A DNA stretch of 64,000 nt from Bacteroidota bacterium (GCA_018830105.1 JAHJTC010000008.1:19334-83333), one strand, 5' to 3'; counted from the stretch's first letter, positions 41,175 to 52,366 are shown. Notes: generated from the letters alone by a model not told the origin. Translations and numbers: made by a program.

Positions 41175-42545
41175 TTAACCAAACAAGGCTTCAAACAACT
41201 GATTAACAGAAGCTACAGCAACTATTTCAATCTTGTATTTAACTGTATCAAGGCCTTTGTGGTTGTATTTAGAGATAAAAATCCGTTCGAAACCCAGTTT
41301 ATCGGCTTCGGCTATGCGGGCTTCAATGCGGTTCACCGCCCTGATCTCGCCCGAAAGGCCAACCTCTGCTGCAAAACAGTCTTTTGAGTCTATCGGGATA
41401 TCTTCACTTGACGATAAAATACTGGCAATCACCGAGAGGTCAATCGCCGGATCATCCACGCGGATGCCGCCTGCAATATTCAGGAAGACATCTTTGGCCG
41501 AAAGCCGAAAGCCGGCACGTTTTTCGAGCACGGCAAGTAACATATTGAGCCGGCGCATATCAAATCCCGTTCCCGAGCGCTGCGGTGTGCCATAAGCTGC
41601 CGTGCTTACCAAAGCCTGCGTTTCGATAAGCATCGGACGCAAACCTTCGACCATGGCAGCGATAGCCACGCCACTCACCGCTTCTTCGCGTTGCGAAAGC
41701 AAAATCTCACTCGGATTGGTAACCTCGCGCAAACCATTGGCATGCATTTCGAAAATGCCGAGCTCGGCAGCAGAACCAAAACGATTTTTGATGGCACGCA
41801 AAATACGGAAACCATAATGGCGATCACCCTCAAATTGTATGACAGTATCTACCATATGCTCCAAAATCTTGGGGCCGGCAATGCTGCCATCCTTGGTGAT
41901 ATGACCAATCAAAAATACCGGAACCTGAAAACTTTTGGCCAGCTTGTTCATCTCGGCTGCTGTTTCCCTGATCTGCGAAATACTTCCGGCAGTAGCTTCC
42001 AAACCAGGCGATTGCAAGGTTTGGATAGAGTCGATCACCACCATATCGGGTTGTATCTCCTTAAAATGGCGAACGATTTCCTGGGTATCTGTTTCCGTAA
42101 GGATATAACAGCTCTGGTTGCGTATGCCAACCCGATCGGCCCGCATTTTAAGCTGCTGCTGACTCTCTTCGCCACTGATATAAAGCACTTTAACTTCGCT
42201 GAGTTGCAAAGCCACCTGCAGCATCAGCGTTGATTTTCCGATACCGGGTTCTCCACCGATCAATACCAGCGAGCCGGGAACCAATCCTCCACCCAGCACC
42301 CTGTTCAGCTCGGCATAGCCCATATCCATGCGGTCGATCTTGGTGCTGCTGATCTCTTGCACCGGTAAGGGTTTGGCTGTCCCAGGCAGTGCAATACTGC
42401 TTTTGACAGTGTGGCCTCTTTTGCCCGTAACCAATGTTTCCTCCACATAGGTGTTCCACTCGCCGCAACCCGGGCATTTACCGATCCATTTGGGCGACTC
42501 GTTGCCGCAGTTTTTGCAAAAGAAAACCGTTTTTGTTTTAGCCAT
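41175..42545 (-). CDS. radA: DNA repair protein RadA
   Basis: 456 aa. An N-terminal zinc ribbon (CKNCGNESPKWIGKCPGCGEWN), a RecA-like ATPase with Walker A GGEPGIGKST and Walker B-like MVVIDSIQT, the RadA-specific KNRFG motif and a C-terminal Lon-like domain (from about EVGLSGEIRAVNRIEARIAEADKLGF). It drives branch migration in recombination. It starts 10 bp after the NDH-2 gene stop, so the two are probably one message. Confidence 0.96.
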   Translation of the reverse strand: MAKTKTVFFCKNCGNESPKWIGKCPGCGEWNTYVEETLVTGKRGHTVKSSIALPGTAKPLPVQEISSTKIDRMDMGYAELNRVLGGGLVPGSLVLIGGEPGIGKSTLMLQVALQLSEVKVLYISGEESQQQLKMRADRVGIRNQSCYILTETDTQEIVRHFKEIQPDMVVIDSIQTLQSPGLEATAGSISQIRETAAEMNKLAKSFQVPVFLIGHITKDGSIAGPKILEHMVDTVIQFEGDRHYGFRILRAIKNRFGSAAELGIFEMHANGLREVTNPSEILLSQREEAVSGVAIAAMVEGLRPMLIETQALVSTAAYGTPQRSGTGFDMRRLNMLLAVLEKRAGFRLSAKDVFLNIAGGIRVDDPAIDLSVIASILSSSEDIPIDSKDCFAAEVGLSGEIRAVNRIEARIAEADKLGFERIFISKYNHKGLDTVKYKIEIVAVASVNQLFEALFG

Positions 42546-42555
42546 GTAGTGGTCG

Positions 42556-43848
42556 TTAATTTCGTTTGTAAGGCCTGATAATCAACCGTAAAGCACTATT
42601 AAAGTTGATATAGTTGCTAAACCACTGCAAAAGCGTTGCCAGCCGGTTTTTAAAGCCTACTATCGACATCAAATGTACGAAAAGCCAGACAAACCAGGCA
42701 AGGGTGCCGCTAAAATTCAAGCCGGCAAAATCAACGACAGCTTTTTTGCGACCTATGGTAGCCATGCTTCCTTTGTCGCGATAGCGAAAAGCAAGCAAAG
42801 GTTTTTGCTGTTGCTGGCGTTTCAGGTTTTTGGCCAGCTGCTGTGCCTGCTGAATGGCTGCCGGAGCCACTTGCGGATGACCCTTGGAGTAATTGGCATC
42901 ACCTTCCATCAATGCAACATCGCCCAAAGCAAAACAGTTATCATAGCCTTTTATGCGACTGTAAGTATCCGTCAGCAAACGACCTCCAAACTGACTTACG
43001 GCCTGTTCCATTCCATCGACCGGTGCAGCCTTGATACCAGCAGCCCAAATCACATTCTCAGATGGAATGGGCGAGCCGTTTTCTATCACGACTTTTTTGC
43101 CATCGTAATCGTTGATGCGACAGTTCAGAAAGACCTGCACGCCAAGATTTTTCAGAAAGTTTTCCGTTTTATGGGAAGATTTCTCCGACATGCCACCAAG
43201 CAGCTTCCCCGATCCTTCGATCAAAAATACCTGCATATCATCCATTTTCAAATCGTGGTATTCTTCCCTGAAGACAAAACGCTTGAGCTCGGCCAGGGCG
43301 CCCGCCAGCTCCACACCGGTAGGACCGCCCCCCACGATCACAAAATTCATCAAGGCCTGCCGCTCAAACGGGTCTTTGGTCACAATGGCCTTTTCAAGGT
43401 TTTGTAGAATCAGACTGCGCAAATTGAGTGCTTCCGGGACGGTTTTCATGCCCATGGTATAGGTTTCAAGATTGCGATTTCCAAAAAAATTGGTACGGCC
43501 ACCGGTCGCAATCACAAGGTAATCAAAGCCAAGGAGGCCTTCGGAAGTATGAATTTCATTTTTTGAAGCATCAATAAAACTGACATCAGCCAGCCGGAAA
43601 AACAGATTGCCAAAGCGTTTTACATATTTCCTAAGCGGATAAGCTATTGAATCGGGCTCCAAACCTCCTGTGGCCACCTGATATAGCAAGGGCTGAAAGG
43701 TATGGTAGTTGTTGCGGTCGATCATCACAATTTGAAAGTCCTTTTTTGAAATTTCTTTCACCAGGGTAATGCCGGCAAATCCACCCCCAATAATTACCAG
43801 CCGGGGCATGGGGCTGTCGGGGATATTTAGTGTGTCTTGAATTTGCAT
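42556..43848 (-). CDS. Type II NADH dehydrogenase (NDH-2)
   Basis: 430 aa. The FAD-binding motif is IIGGGFAGITLVKE near residue 20, the NADH-binding one VIVGGGPTGVELAGALAEL near 170, then the GDV motif in CFALGDVALMEG. The C-terminal 60 residues are hydrophobic and amphipathic (LNFSGTLAWFVWLFVHLMSI), as in membrane-associated members. It passes electrons from NADH to menaquinone without pumping protons. It is followed at 10 bp by radA, an unrelated gene. The start may be the ATG at residue 14, which keeps all motifs. Confidence 0.93.
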   Translation of the reverse strand: MQIQDTLNIPDSPMPRLVIIGGGFAGITLVKEISKKDFQIVMIDRNNYHTFQPLLYQVATGGLEPDSIAYPLRKYVKRFGNLFFRLADVSFIDASKNEIHTSEGLLGFDYLVIATGGRTNFFGNRNLETYTMGMKTVPEALNLRSLILQNLEKAIVTKDPFERQALMNFVIVGGGPTGVELAGALAELKRFVFREEYHDLKMDDMQVFLIEGSGKLLGGMSEKSSHKTENFLKNLGVQVFLNCRINDYDGKKVVIENGSPIPSENVIWAAGIKAAPVDGMEQAVSQFGGRLLTDTYSRIKGYDNCFALGDVALMEGDANYSKGHPQVAPAAIQQAQQLAKNLKRQQQQKPLLAFRYRDKGSMATIGRKKAVVDFAGLNFSGTLAWFVWLFVHLMSIVGFKNRLATLLQWFSNYINFNSALRLIIRPYKRN

Positions 43849-43911
43849 ATAATAATCGTTTAATCAGTGACTTTATTTTCTACTCTGTTATCAAATCATT
43901 CTTTAGCCCTG

Positions 43912-45054
43912 TCAAAACCTGAATAGTTTAAGGTATTCGTCAAACACAAAAACCCGATTACGGCTTTGGCCGGTCATTTCTTTGAGAATTCCATTTTGTT
44001 CGAACTCGCTTACCAAATCATTGGCAGCTTTGTAGCTTACGCCTAGCAATGATTGCACTTGTTTTACATGAATAACAGGCTTTTTAAATAATTCATTTAG
44101 TAATACCGCAGCATTGGCTGCCCGCTTGCCGTAAGTTTGACCAAGTGTACTTTCTAGCCGTGCTTTAAGTTCTAATATTGCGTTGAGCGTTTGGGTAGCA
44201 TTTTCGGCCGTTTCAGCTACGCCTGCCAAAAAATATTTGAGCCACTGAGTCATATTATTTGAGGTGCGCACAAAAGTCAGGTTATCGTAATAAATGCCTT
44301 TATTTTTTTCAAACCAAGCTGACAAATATAGCAGCGGTTTCTGCAATATTTTTTTATCTACCAAAAACAGTGTAATGAGCAATCGTCCAATTCTTCCATT
44401 ACCATCCAAAAATGGGTGAATGGTCTCAAACTGGTAATGGACAATGCCAATTTTGATGAGCGCTGGTATACTGAGATCATCGTTGTGAAGAAATTTTTCC
44501 AAATCGCTCATCAATTCTGCCACAAAGTCCTGATTAGGTGGAATAAACACTGCATCTAAAAGCGTATTCCCTCCAATCCAATTTTGGCTGTGGCGGTATT
44601 CGCCCGGCATTTTGTTTTCACCACGACCACTACTCAAAAGGGTTTTATGTGTTTGCTTAATAAGTCTTGATGAAATGGGAAGCTTTTCTAATTCGCCTAT
44701 CGCTTCATTCAACGCATCGATATAATTATTTACTTCCTTCCAATCGTTTCTTCGTTCGGGTTTGATTTCTTCTTCATCCAAAAGCGCTTCGTCCATTTGG
44801 GTTTGTGTGCCTTCAATGCGACTGGAAATGACAGCTTCTTTGGTTACGTGGAGCTGGATAAACAAATCAATATTGGGAACTAGTCGCGCAAAAGAATTAA
44901 GCTCGCCCAATTTTATCGCGGCTTTTTCCAACAACAAATTGAGCTTTTGGTCTTCCCATTTCCATTGCTGGTTAATTTCAGAAGGCATGAAATAAGTATA
45001 ACCCGAAGGGTGTTTCTTATAATTTCCGGCCTGATAACTTTCCAGTTTGATCAT
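43912..45054 (-). CDS. Fic-family protein with N-terminal inhibitory helix and C-terminal winged helix
   Basis: 380 aa. The Fic motif is HPFLDGNGRIGR, complete with the catalytic histidine, and the inhibitory [S/T]xxxE[G/N] motif SSRIEG lies about 120 residues before it, so this is a class II, self-inhibited AMPylase. The C-terminus (IHVKQVQSLLGVSYKAANDLVSEFEQNG) is a winged helix, as in many Bacteroidota Fic proteins. The target is unknown. It has its own promoter (45072-45079). Confidence 0.93.
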   Translation of the reverse strand: MIKLESYQAGNYKKHPSGYTYFMPSEINQQWKWEDQKLNLLLEKAAIKLGELNSFARLVPNIDLFIQLHVTKEAVISSRIEGTQTQMDEALLDEEEIKPERRNDWKEVNNYIDALNEAIGELEKLPISSRLIKQTHKTLLSSGRGENKMPGEYRHSQNWIGGNTLLDAVFIPPNQDFVAELMSDLEKFLHNDDLSIPALIKIGIVHYQFETIHPFLDGNGRIGRLLITLFLVDKKILQKPLLYLSAWFEKNKGIYYDNLTFVRTSNNMTQWLKYFLAGVAETAENATQTLNAILELKARLESTLGQTYGKRAANAAVLLNELFKKPVIHVKQVQSLLGVSYKAANDLVSEFEQNGILKEMTGQSRNRVFVFDEYLKLFRF

Positions 45055-45071
45055 TACTTATTAATTTGACA

Positions 45072-45079
45072 CAAAAGTA
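45072..45079 (-). promoter_or_regulatory. -7 promoter box of the fic gene
   Basis: Plus-strand CAAAAGTA reads TACTTTTG on the minus strand, 17 bases before the ATG at 45054. A second match, TATTTTTG on the minus strand, is at 45083-45090. Confidence 0.5.
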
Positions 45080-45275
45080 ATACAAAAATAATTATATTTT
45101 ACTTTTAACCGTATAAGGTATAATAAAGAAAAACATATGTTACTTTGAGGTTTTAAAATCCAAATACAATGATTTTTATATTTTCTTCTCTACCAATTCT
45201 TTTGAATATTGTCAGCAAACATTTACAAAATCAAACAATTCAGTCGAAGTTAAGTTGATACCCTGACCTATTCAA

Positions 45276-45311
45276 ATAAAAAAAGGCGGTAGAACCCAAA
45301 GTTCAGCCACC
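45276..45311 (-). terminator. Rho-independent terminator of the S46 peptidase gene
   Basis: On the minus strand an imperfect stem (GGTGGcTGAAC with GTTCtACCGCC, short T/G loop) is followed by a run of at least seven T. It begins 24 bases after the peptidase stop. Confidence 0.75.
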
Positions 45312-45335
45312 TTCTTTTTTATCATAATCATCAAG

Positions 45336-47483
45336 CTATTGAATCACCGTCATTTCGTCAACCAGATGACCCGCACCGGCAAACTTATCCATAATAAACA
45401 GCACATAACGGATATCAACAGCGATATTGCGGCTCATCGCCGGATCGTACATCAAGTCGCTCATGGTGCCTTCCCAACAGCGGTCGAAGTTGATGCCGAT
45501 CATCTGTCCATCGGCATTGAGAACCGGGCTGCCTGAGTTTCCGCCGGTGGTATGGTTCGAGGCCACAAAACCAACCGGCATATGACCTTTTGCATCGCCA
45601 TAGCGGCCAAAATCCTGCTGCTGATACAACTCCTTGAGCTTTTCTTCAACCACATAATCATAAATATTGGGGTCTTCCTTTTCCATAATACCATCGAGTG
45701 TGGTGAAATAGTTGTAATACACGGCATCGGCAGGATGATAGCCATCTACATTGCCGTAGGTTACGCGCAAGCTGAAGTTGGCATCGGGATAAAAGCGTTT
45801 GTCGCTTTGCATCTGCATCTGCGCCAGCATATAAAGGCGTTGCAGGCTGTCGTTACGGGCAGCCAGTTGTTTCATTGGCGTACCCAGCTTGTCATCATAA
45901 AAGTTGCGCAAACTGCTGTATGCTTCAAAAGCAGGGTCGCGAAGTATCTTTTTTACCTGCTTGTGACTAAAATTCTGCAACAACTTATCGACTTCTTCCT
46001 GACTGGTAAAAATTGATTTCTCAAAAAGTTGGTCCACATAAGAACTCACATCTCCTTTGTATTTGCGATCGATCAGGTTCAGAAACCCGGGTCTGAAATC
46101 ATCGGCTTGCTCTTCGCGGTAAATCTCTAACAGCGCTTCTGCCACCTCCTTGTCGATGGGCAGGTGATAATCTTTAAAAAAACTTTCGCTGGCCAATTGG
46201 GCCGATTTCACCATGCTTTCGAGCTGCTCATCAGTTGTTTCTTTGGTCACTTCCGATAATTTATTGAAACGTGCAGCAAAGGAAAGCAGCTCAATTCCAA
46301 AACCACCTTCACGCATATAATCGGCAGCAAGGCTATATTTTTCAAGCTCGCTATAGGTATCTTCAAAAGCCGGAATAATCCCCTGGTAACGATTATTCTC
46401 TTTTTTGGTCCAGGCCGTAAAATCCTGTTCAAAATCCTGCTTACGCTCAATCCCATTAAGTCTGCGAATTCCTTTGCTTTCGCCGATCATCTTTTTCCAA
46501 TAGTTGGCAACGCCGGCATGTTTGGCAGCATATTGTATGCGTACTTTAGGATCGGTATTGGCATATTTGCTAAAGATGTCCAATCGTGTTTCGCGCAGTT
46601 TGATCTTGGGAGGATTGGTTACTTCAGTGATGAGATTTACGGCATACGAAGGCAGGTATTCGCTTGTGCGGGCCGGATAACCGAACACAAAGGTGAAGTC
46701 TCCTTCCTCCACGCCATTAAGTGAAACAGGCAGGTGATAATCTGGCTTAAAGGGCACATTTTCGGCGCTGTATTCTGCCGGCTTGCCTTCCTTATCAACA
46801 TAGATCCTGAAAACCGAAAAATCTCCGGTATGCCGCGGCCACATCCAGTTGTCGGTGTCGCCGCCAAATTTTCCAATATTGGAAGGAGGTGCACCAACCA
46901 AACGAATGTCCTTATACACCTCATTATAAATCATATAATATTGGTTATCGATAAAGAAATCCTTGATAACAACCTGGAAACCACTTTCCTCTTTGGCCTT
47001 TTCGATCAGCGCTTTGCTGTTTTCGTCAATCTTCTGCTTGCGTTCTTCCATGCTCATCTCATCGCTAACTCCTTCGAGCACCTGCGCAGTAACTTCTTCC
47101 ATCTTTTTCATCATGGTAACCGTTAGGCCGGGATTGGGAAGCTCCTCCTCTTTACTCATCGCCCAAAACCCTTCGGTGAGGTAGTCGTTTTCCACACTGC
47201 TGTGCTGCTGAATCTGGCGATAGCCGCAATGGTGATTGGTGAGTAACAGCCCCTGATCACTCACAATTTCGCCTGTGCAGCCACGGCCAAAAAGAACGAT
47301 GGCATCCTTGAGACTTGATTGGTTGACCGAATAAATATCCTCGGCGCTGATGCGCATGCCCATGGCCTGCATTTCTTTTTCATTGAGTTGTTTGAGCAGC
47401 ATGGGAATCCACATGCCCTCACCGGCAAAAATTGCCTGAAATGGCAGCATCAATACTGCCAGCATAAATCCTATTCTCTTCAT
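45336..47483 (-). CDS. S46-family dipeptidyl-peptidase, DPP11-like
   Basis: 715 aa with a signal peptide ending at IFAGEG. The triad is visible: His85 in TNHHCGY, an aspartate in the GDTDNWMWPRHTGDF region, and the serine in GGNSGSPV. Eighteen residues after that serine is an arginine (INFDRCWEG); in Porphyromonas gingivalis DPP11 the matching Arg673 selects Asp or Glu at P1, while DPP7 has Gly. So it likely removes dipeptides ending in Asp/Glu in the periplasm, feeding amino-acid catabolism along with tryptophanase. The gene ends at a good terminator. Confidence 0.93.
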   Translation of the reverse strand: MKRIGFMLAVLMLPFQAIFAGEGMWIPMLLKQLNEKEMQAMGMRISAEDIYSVNQSSLKDAIVLFGRGCTGEIVSDQGLLLTNHHCGYRQIQQHSSVENDYLTEGFWAMSKEEELPNPGLTVTMMKKMEEVTAQVLEGVSDEMSMEERKQKIDENSKALIEKAKEESGFQVVIKDFFIDNQYYMIYNEVYKDIRLVGAPPSNIGKFGGDTDNWMWPRHTGDFSVFRIYVDKEGKPAEYSAENVPFKPDYHLPVSLNGVEEGDFTFVFGYPARTSEYLPSYAVNLITEVTNPPKIKLRETRLDIFSKYANTDPKVRIQYAAKHAGVANYWKKMIGESKGIRRLNGIERKQDFEQDFTAWTKKENNRYQGIIPAFEDTYSELEKYSLAADYMREGGFGIELLSFAARFNKLSEVTKETTDEQLESMVKSAQLASESFFKDYHLPIDKEVAEALLEIYREEQADDFRPGFLNLIDRKYKGDVSSYVDQLFEKSIFTSQEEVDKLLQNFSHKQVKKILRDPAFEAYSSLRNFYDDKLGTPMKQLAARNDSLQRLYMLAQMQMQSDKRFYPDANFSLRVTYGNVDGYHPADAVYYNYFTTLDGIMEKEDPNIYDYVVEEKLKELYQQQDFGRYGDAKGHMPVGFVASNHTTGGNSGSPVLNADGQMIGINFDRCWEGTMSDLMYDPAMSRNIAVDIRYVLFIMDKFAGAGHLVDEMTVIQ

Positions 47484-47607
47484 TTTGGTAATTTTTTGGT
47501 AAAAATAAGGAATTGCTGCAAAAAATCAGCTCTTTAAAGGATATTTGGTCGCTATATATCAGAAAAAGGCGGGTTTAACAATGAATTAAATCCTTTTTAG
47601 TTTCCAA

Positions 47608-48861
47608 TTACAAAATCTGCTGCTTCACAATTTTTGCCTTTGTGGCATAAAACAACGCAAAAAGCAGACATATCATACTGGCTGCCAAAGTTGTATAAGG
47701 CACACTCAGGTACTCTGCCGCTAATCCCAGCAACAAACTTCCAACCGGGGTGAAACCCAAAAACGACATGCTGTAGAGCGCCAGCACCCTGCCCCGGCGA
47801 TCTTCGGCAACCACACTTTGCAGCAAGGTGTTGGTAGAGGCAAAACTGATAATCATTCCAAATCCTGTGATAAAAAGTAACAACAGCGAAAGCCAAGCAT
47901 AATGCGACATACTAAAAGCCAGCAGTGCTGCGCCAAAGAGCAGTGCAGCATTACGGATTAGCGTCGGCAGGCCACGAATACTATTTTGCGAAGCCAGAAA
48001 CAAAGCGCCACTTAGCGCCCCTGCTCCCAAAGCACCCGTAAGAAATCCAAGAAGCTGTGAATCGCCATTTAAGATGTCGGCCGCATAAACCGGAAGAAAA
48101 GACTGAAAAGGCAAGCCAAAAAAGCTGAGAACCATGGCCAGACTAATCATATAACGTGCCGGCAGAAAATTCCAGGCATAGCTGAGTCCTTCCTTTAGTT
48201 CTCCAAACACTGACATCCTGGAAACAGGTCGCACAAAACCCGGCAACCTCATCATCAGCAAGGCCACAATTACCCCGCTAAAACTGATTCCGTTGATCAG
48301 GAAGCATACTGCTTCGCCAAACAGTGCAATCAACAGCCCGCCAAGGCTTGGCCCAATAAAACGTGCCGTGTTGAACAGCGTCGAATTCAAAGCCACGGCA
48401 TTGGGTATCAGTTTTTTGTCGCCGAGCATATCCAACAAAAAAGCATGCCTGAAAGGCGTATCAAAAGCAATAGCAATACCATTGATCACGACAATTATAA
48501 GCAGGTAGTTTACAGTAATATGGCCACTAAATGTGAGTATGGCCAGGATAAAAGCGAGAATCATGGGGATGCTCTGCGTGATAACCAACACCTTAAATCG
48601 GTTAGTCCTGTCAGCAAAAACCCCTGCCAAGGGCGTGAGGATCAAAGCAGGAATTTGTCCGGCAAAACCCACCAAACCCAGATAAAATGCTGAATCAGTT
48701 AGCCTGTAAACCATCCAGCCTATGGCCAGATTCTGAATCCAGGTGCCCATAAGCGATACCGAAGCACCAAAAAAGTACAACCTGAAGTTGCGGTTTTCCA
48801 GTGCCCTGAAAGCAAAACCAACTTTACGAAAGTAAGCATGTATGTCAAAGTATCGATTCAC
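47608..48861 (-). CDS. MFS transporter
   Basis: 417 aa with about 12 helices. The N-terminal part (LENRNFRLYFFGASVSLMGTWIQNLAIGWMVYRLT) and the loop GVFADRTNRFKVL place it in the MFS_3/enterobactin-exporter-like group. A later loop, VVAEDRRGRVLALYSMSFLG, is also typical. The substrate is unknown. It lies 76 bp after pgk on the same strand and could be transcribed with it. Confidence 0.9.
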   Translation of the reverse strand: MNRYFDIHAYFRKVGFAFRALENRNFRLYFFGASVSLMGTWIQNLAIGWMVYRLTDSAFYLGLVGFAGQIPALILTPLAGVFADRTNRFKVLVITQSIPMILAFILAILTFSGHITVNYLLIIVVINGIAIAFDTPFRHAFLLDMLGDKKLIPNAVALNSTLFNTARFIGPSLGGLLIALFGEAVCFLINGISFSGVIVALLMMRLPGFVRPVSRMSVFGELKEGLSYAWNFLPARYMISLAMVLSFFGLPFQSFLPVYAADILNGDSQLLGFLTGALGAGALSGALFLASQNSIRGLPTLIRNAALLFGAALLAFSMSHYAWLSLLLLFITGFGMIISFASTNTLLQSVVAEDRRGRVLALYSMSFLGFTPVGSLLLGLAAEYLSVPYTTLAASMICLLFALFYATKAKIVKQQIL

Positions 48862-48937
48862 AATTTCGCTTTTGATTGCGATGATTTACATTCTGCTAAC
48901 CGCCTACTCCCCGCTGCCCGCTGGGGCTCAAAAAAGA

Positions 48938-50131
48938 CTATGTCTCCAGAATAGCCTTTACGCCGGGCAACTCCTTGCCTTCGATATATTCGAGCATGGC
49001 ACCACCACCTGTTGAAACATAGCTTACCTTGTCTGACAGATCGTATTTGTTTACAGCAGCCACCGAGTCGCCACCGCCTACTAATGAATAACTGCCTGAT
49101 GACGTTGCCTTGGCAATTGCATTGGCAATGCTGCTGGTACCTTTGGCGAAGTTGGCAAACTCAAACACACCCATCGGGCCATTCCAGAGTATTGTTTTGG
49201 ATGCCAGAATGGTTTCTGTGAAGGAGGCAATTGTTTTTGCTCCGATATCCAGTCCCATCCATCCGTCGGGGATGGCATCAGCGGCACAATTTTGCTGCTT
49301 GGCATCGTTATCAAAGGCATCAGCGGCAACGGCATCAACCGGTATAAGCAGTTTTACACCATTTTTCCGGGCCTTCTCAATGGCCTCTTGTGCCGTCACG
49401 ACCAAATCTTCTTCCACCAGCGAATTCCCGATGGCGCCTCCCATGGCTTTGATAAAAGTAAACATCATCCCACCACCAATGATGAGGTTGTCCACCTTGT
49501 CGAGCAGGTTGTTGATGATCTCTATCTTTCCGGATACTTTGGCGCCACCAAGCACAGCAGTAAATGGTCGTTCCGGGTTTTTGGTAACCTTTTCAAGGTT
49601 TGATACCTCATCCTGCATCAGGTAGCCAAAAAGACTGGAGCCCGGGAAATACTGCACGATAACCGCTGTTGAAGCATGCGCCCTGTGTGCTGTGCCAAAG
49701 GCATCGTTAACGTAAACATCGGCCAGCAGCGCCAACTTCTTGGCAAAACTTTCATCTCCTTTGGTTTCTTCCTTGTAGAAGCGCAGGTTTTCGAGTAGCA
49801 GCACCTCGCCGGGCTTCAAAGCAGCAGCTTTTTCTGTGGCTTCGGCACCAATACAATCATCGGCAAACAGGACTTTACGGCCGATTTTCTTTTCCAGCAC
49901 AGGAAGCAGGTGCCGCAATGAATAACGGTCTTCCGGGCCGCCCTTGGGACGACCAAGATGCGACATCAAAATAACAGCTCCTCCCGCAGCAAGAATTTTT
50001 TCTACTGTGGGCATCGCTGCCCTGATTCGGGTGTCGTCGGTCACCTTGAATTTGTCGTCTAACGGCACGTTAAAATCAACGCGCACCAGCACTTTTTTGT
50101 CTTTCAAATTAAACTGATCAATATTCTTCAT
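48938..50131 (-). CDS. pgk: Phosphoglycerate kinase
   Basis: 397 aa. The start [12 protein letters not shown] holds the 3-phosphoglycerate-binding signature, [10 protein letters not shown] the second basic patch, and [14 protein letters not shown] the nucleotide-binding loop. It makes ATP from 1,3-bisphosphoglycerate in glycolysis. Its ATG lies 14 bp inside the 3' end of the upstream membrane protein gene, so the pair is coupled. Confidence 0.97.
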   Translation of the reverse strand: MKNIDQFNLKDKKVLVRVDFNVPLDDKFKVTDDTRIRAAMPTVEKILAAGGAVILMSHLGRPKGGPEDRYSLRHLLPVLEKKIGRKVLFADDCIGAEATEKAAALKPGEVLLLENLRFYKEETKGDESFAKKLALLADVYVNDAFGTAHRAHASTAVIVQYFPGSSLFGYLMQDEVSNLEKVTKNPERPFTAVLGGAKVSGKIEIINNLLDKVDNLIIGGGMMFTFIKAMGGAIGNSLVEEDLVVTAQEAIEKARKNGVKLLIPVDAVAADAFDNDAKQQNCAADAIPDGWMGLDIGAKTIASFTETILASKTILWNGPMGVFEFANFAKGTSSIANAIAKATSSGSYSLVGGGDSVAAVNKYDLSDKVSYVSTGGGAMLEYIEGKELPGVKAILET

Positions 50132-52163
50132 ACGAATTTATGTTAGGATTAAATAAAATATTATTATAATCTATTATGCTAAATTTCAAATCATTAAAGC
50201 AAAGATAATGCTTATCGGGATTCCAGAGGTAAGCTTTGATTTTTTTCTTTTCAACTGCCTGATCGGGTATATTCATCATCAGTTTGATGTTGGTGTCGTC
50301 CACAGTTCCTGATTCAAAAAAAAACTGTAACGAAAAGCTATCGTAGTAATGGTAGCCGCTTTCATCTGAAATATCTAGCACCACAAAAAGTCTGGAAACT
50401 TTGCTTTCTGTTTCAACGGAGGCACGCAAACTAATCAGCTTACTGCTGCTGCTATCCAAGCTGAAAACAGAATCTGTCAGTGTGATGTATTCCTGATTGC
50501 TTCTTTGACAATGATTGCTGGTATCCGCAGAAAACACAGCTGACAATTCTGATAAGTCCTTGCTATATAACTGCCTTTGCCAATCGAGACCCGTAAGCCG
50601 GCTAAAGCTATTTGTTGTTCCGATTTGCTGTTTGCGATAGAGTCCGATTTTACCATTGTTGGCAATGGGCATCAGCCGGGAAGCAAGCCCGGGATAATTT
50701 CTCAAAACATCACTCTGCAAAAACCGATTCTGTATCACCACCCAATCTGCATCAACTTCCATGGCTTCTGCGATATTTTGTCTGGTGGTATTAATAACAG
50801 TATAACCACGGCGCTGCATCAACATCAGTGGCACATTGGTGGTATAGGAATCAAGCACGAGAACAGGCTCCTCTGCACCCAGCCCGGCTGCATCAAGCAA
50901 AATATTGGCATTGGTAAAATTCAGCCGTGTAATCTCTGTTCTGTCCCAACTTTTAAAAGCATAGCGTTCCTTCTGAATGGTGTAGCTGCTGTTTAAAAAC
51001 CAAAACGCTAACAGGGCAACAACTACTGAAACGCTTGATTTTAACGCAGTTATCTTTAAACGAATGCGTGAATAGCCCAAAGCTGACAACAACAGCAGCG
51101 GAACAAAAAAGCTGTCGAGAAAATAGTAGTCGTGCGCCGGAAACTGCTGCGCCATCACCAGCAGATACGCTCCAGATGCCAACAACCAAAGCAAAGCAAT
51201 CAGTAAAAGCTGATTAAACCAGGATGCCTTTGGTTTTTTATAAGTAACCACTAACAAAAGCAATCCTGTTGCCAGAACAACCCATTGAGGCATACTAAAA
51301 TACGCCACTTTCCAGTTGTTCCAGGCCTGACCAATAAGGCTACAGGTTTCGGCAAGGGAATCGGCAGTCATCAGCTGGCTTATAAATAAAGAACCATAGT
51401 TGAACGTAAGATAGGAATTGTAGGTATGATAGCTTCCAATGATGACAAGGGCAGGCAAAAAGCTCAGCAATTCATCACGCAGTTCTTTCTTTTGCTGCCA
51501 GCGGAAATAGATACGGCTTAGCATAACTGCTACCAGGGCCATCACAAAAGGTTTGCGGATGAGTGCCGCCAGTGTCAGGAAGATCAGGCTGTAGATAAAA
51601 TATTTTCGCCTGTTGCTGCGCAGGTACCTCAAAAACTGCCAAAGCCCTGCAAACAGCAATGAAACAGCCGTTATGCTCGGGATAAATCCGTTGAGGTAGT
51701 AGGTAAAAACCGGTGCAGCAAATGCCAGTATCAAAAACAGCAGGGCTAATGGATACGACAAATTTAACAGGCGCAGCAGCCGAAAAAACAGAATCAGGCC
51801 TGTAAGTCCGATCAGCAGCATCAGCGACCTGAAAATAAAAGGCGCAGGTGTTCCATTAAGCCACATCAGCGCAGCGGCCAGGTATTCAACAAGTGGTAAA
51901 TCAACGCTGGTAATCCCTTGTGGGTTTTCGAGTGGAATAGCAGCCGGGAATTTAGGTTTCAGGTTGAGTGTGGCGGGATGAAAAAAATCAAAATCATTGT
52001 CCAAAAATCCATAGGCAAGGGCATAGCGGTCGCTTTGTGTCCAGGCATGCAGGTGCGCGGGAAACTGAAAGTGATTGGCACGAAAAAAGAAAAGTGCCAA
52101 CAACAACAGTATTGTGGCAGGAAACAGCCATTCTTTCCAAAAATTCGCCCGGTCTTGTACCAT
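50118..52163 (-). CDS. GT-C-like multi-pass membrane protein (glycosyltransferase family 39 type)
   Basis: 681 aa from the ATG at 52163, which agrees with a -7 box at 52174-52181. One helix at the N-terminus is followed by an extracytoplasmic loop with [24 protein letters not shown], which resembles the catalytic loop of GT-C glycosyltransferases (acidic residues after the first helix). About ten further helices run to residue 390, and a soluble C-terminal domain of about 280 residues follows. Lipid-linked sugar transfer to a surface polymer or protein is plausible but not proven. It overlaps pgk by 14 bp. Confidence 0.75.
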   Translation of the reverse strand: MVQDRANFWKEWLFPATILLLLALFFFRANHFQFPAHLHAWTQSDRYALAYGFLDNDFDFFHPATLNLKPKFPAAIPLENPQGITSVDLPLVEYLAAALMWLNGTPAPFIFRSLMLLIGLTGLILFFRLLRLLNLSYPLALLFLILAFAAPVFTYYLNGFIPSITAVSLLFAGLWQFLRYLRSNRRKYFIYSLIFLTLAALIRKPFVMALVAVMLSRIYFRWQQKKELRDELLSFLPALVIIGSYHTYNSYLTFNYGSLFISQLMTADSLAETCSLIGQAWNNWKVAYFSMPQWVVLATGLLLLVVTYKKPKASWFNQLLLIALLWLLASGAYLLVMAQQFPAHDYYFLDSFFVPLLLLSALGYSRIRLKITALKSSVSVVVALLAFWFLNSSYTIQKERYAFKSWDRTEITRLNFTNANILLDAAGLGAEEPVLVLDSYTTNVPLMLMQRRGYTVINTTRQNIAEAMEVDADWVVIQNRFLQSDVLRNYPGLASRLMPIANNGKIGLYRKQQIGTTNSFSRLTGLDWQRQLYSKDLSELSAVFSADTSNHCQRSNQEYITLTDSVFSLDSSSSKLISLRASVETESKVSRLFVVLDISDESGYHYYDSFSLQFFFESGTVDDTNIKLMMNIPDQAVEKKKIKAYLWNPDKHYLCFNDLKFSIIDYNNILFNPNINSYEEY

Positions 52164-52173
52164 ATTGTGCATG

Positions 52174-52181
52174 CAAATTTA
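52174..52181 (-). promoter_or_regulatory. -7 promoter box of the GT-C-like/pgk operon
   Basis: Plus-strand CAAATTTA reads TAAATTTG on the minus strand. It places transcription start near 52167, just ahead of the ATG at 52163, and rules out the ATG at 52172. Confidence 0.5.
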
Positions 52182-52358
52182 CGCAAAAGAGAACCATCAA
52201 TGGCCGGTGCTGAGCATTTTGAATCGGTAAAATATCACAATCGGTTGCAGCTTTAAAAAAATCCTGCACCGGCGCATCCCGCCTATCCTGAATTTATTCT
52301 GTTGCGTATTGTATTTATTTTTGTAACAAATCAGGTATATTTGTTGCATGAGTCTCGC

Positions 52359-52366
52359 TACATTTG
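52359..52366 (+). promoter_or_regulatory. -7 promoter box of the DASS transporter gene
   Basis: TACATTTG, nearest of three TAnnTTTG matches in a row (52316-52323, 52336-52343 and 52359-52366). It supports the start at 52392. Confidence 0.5.
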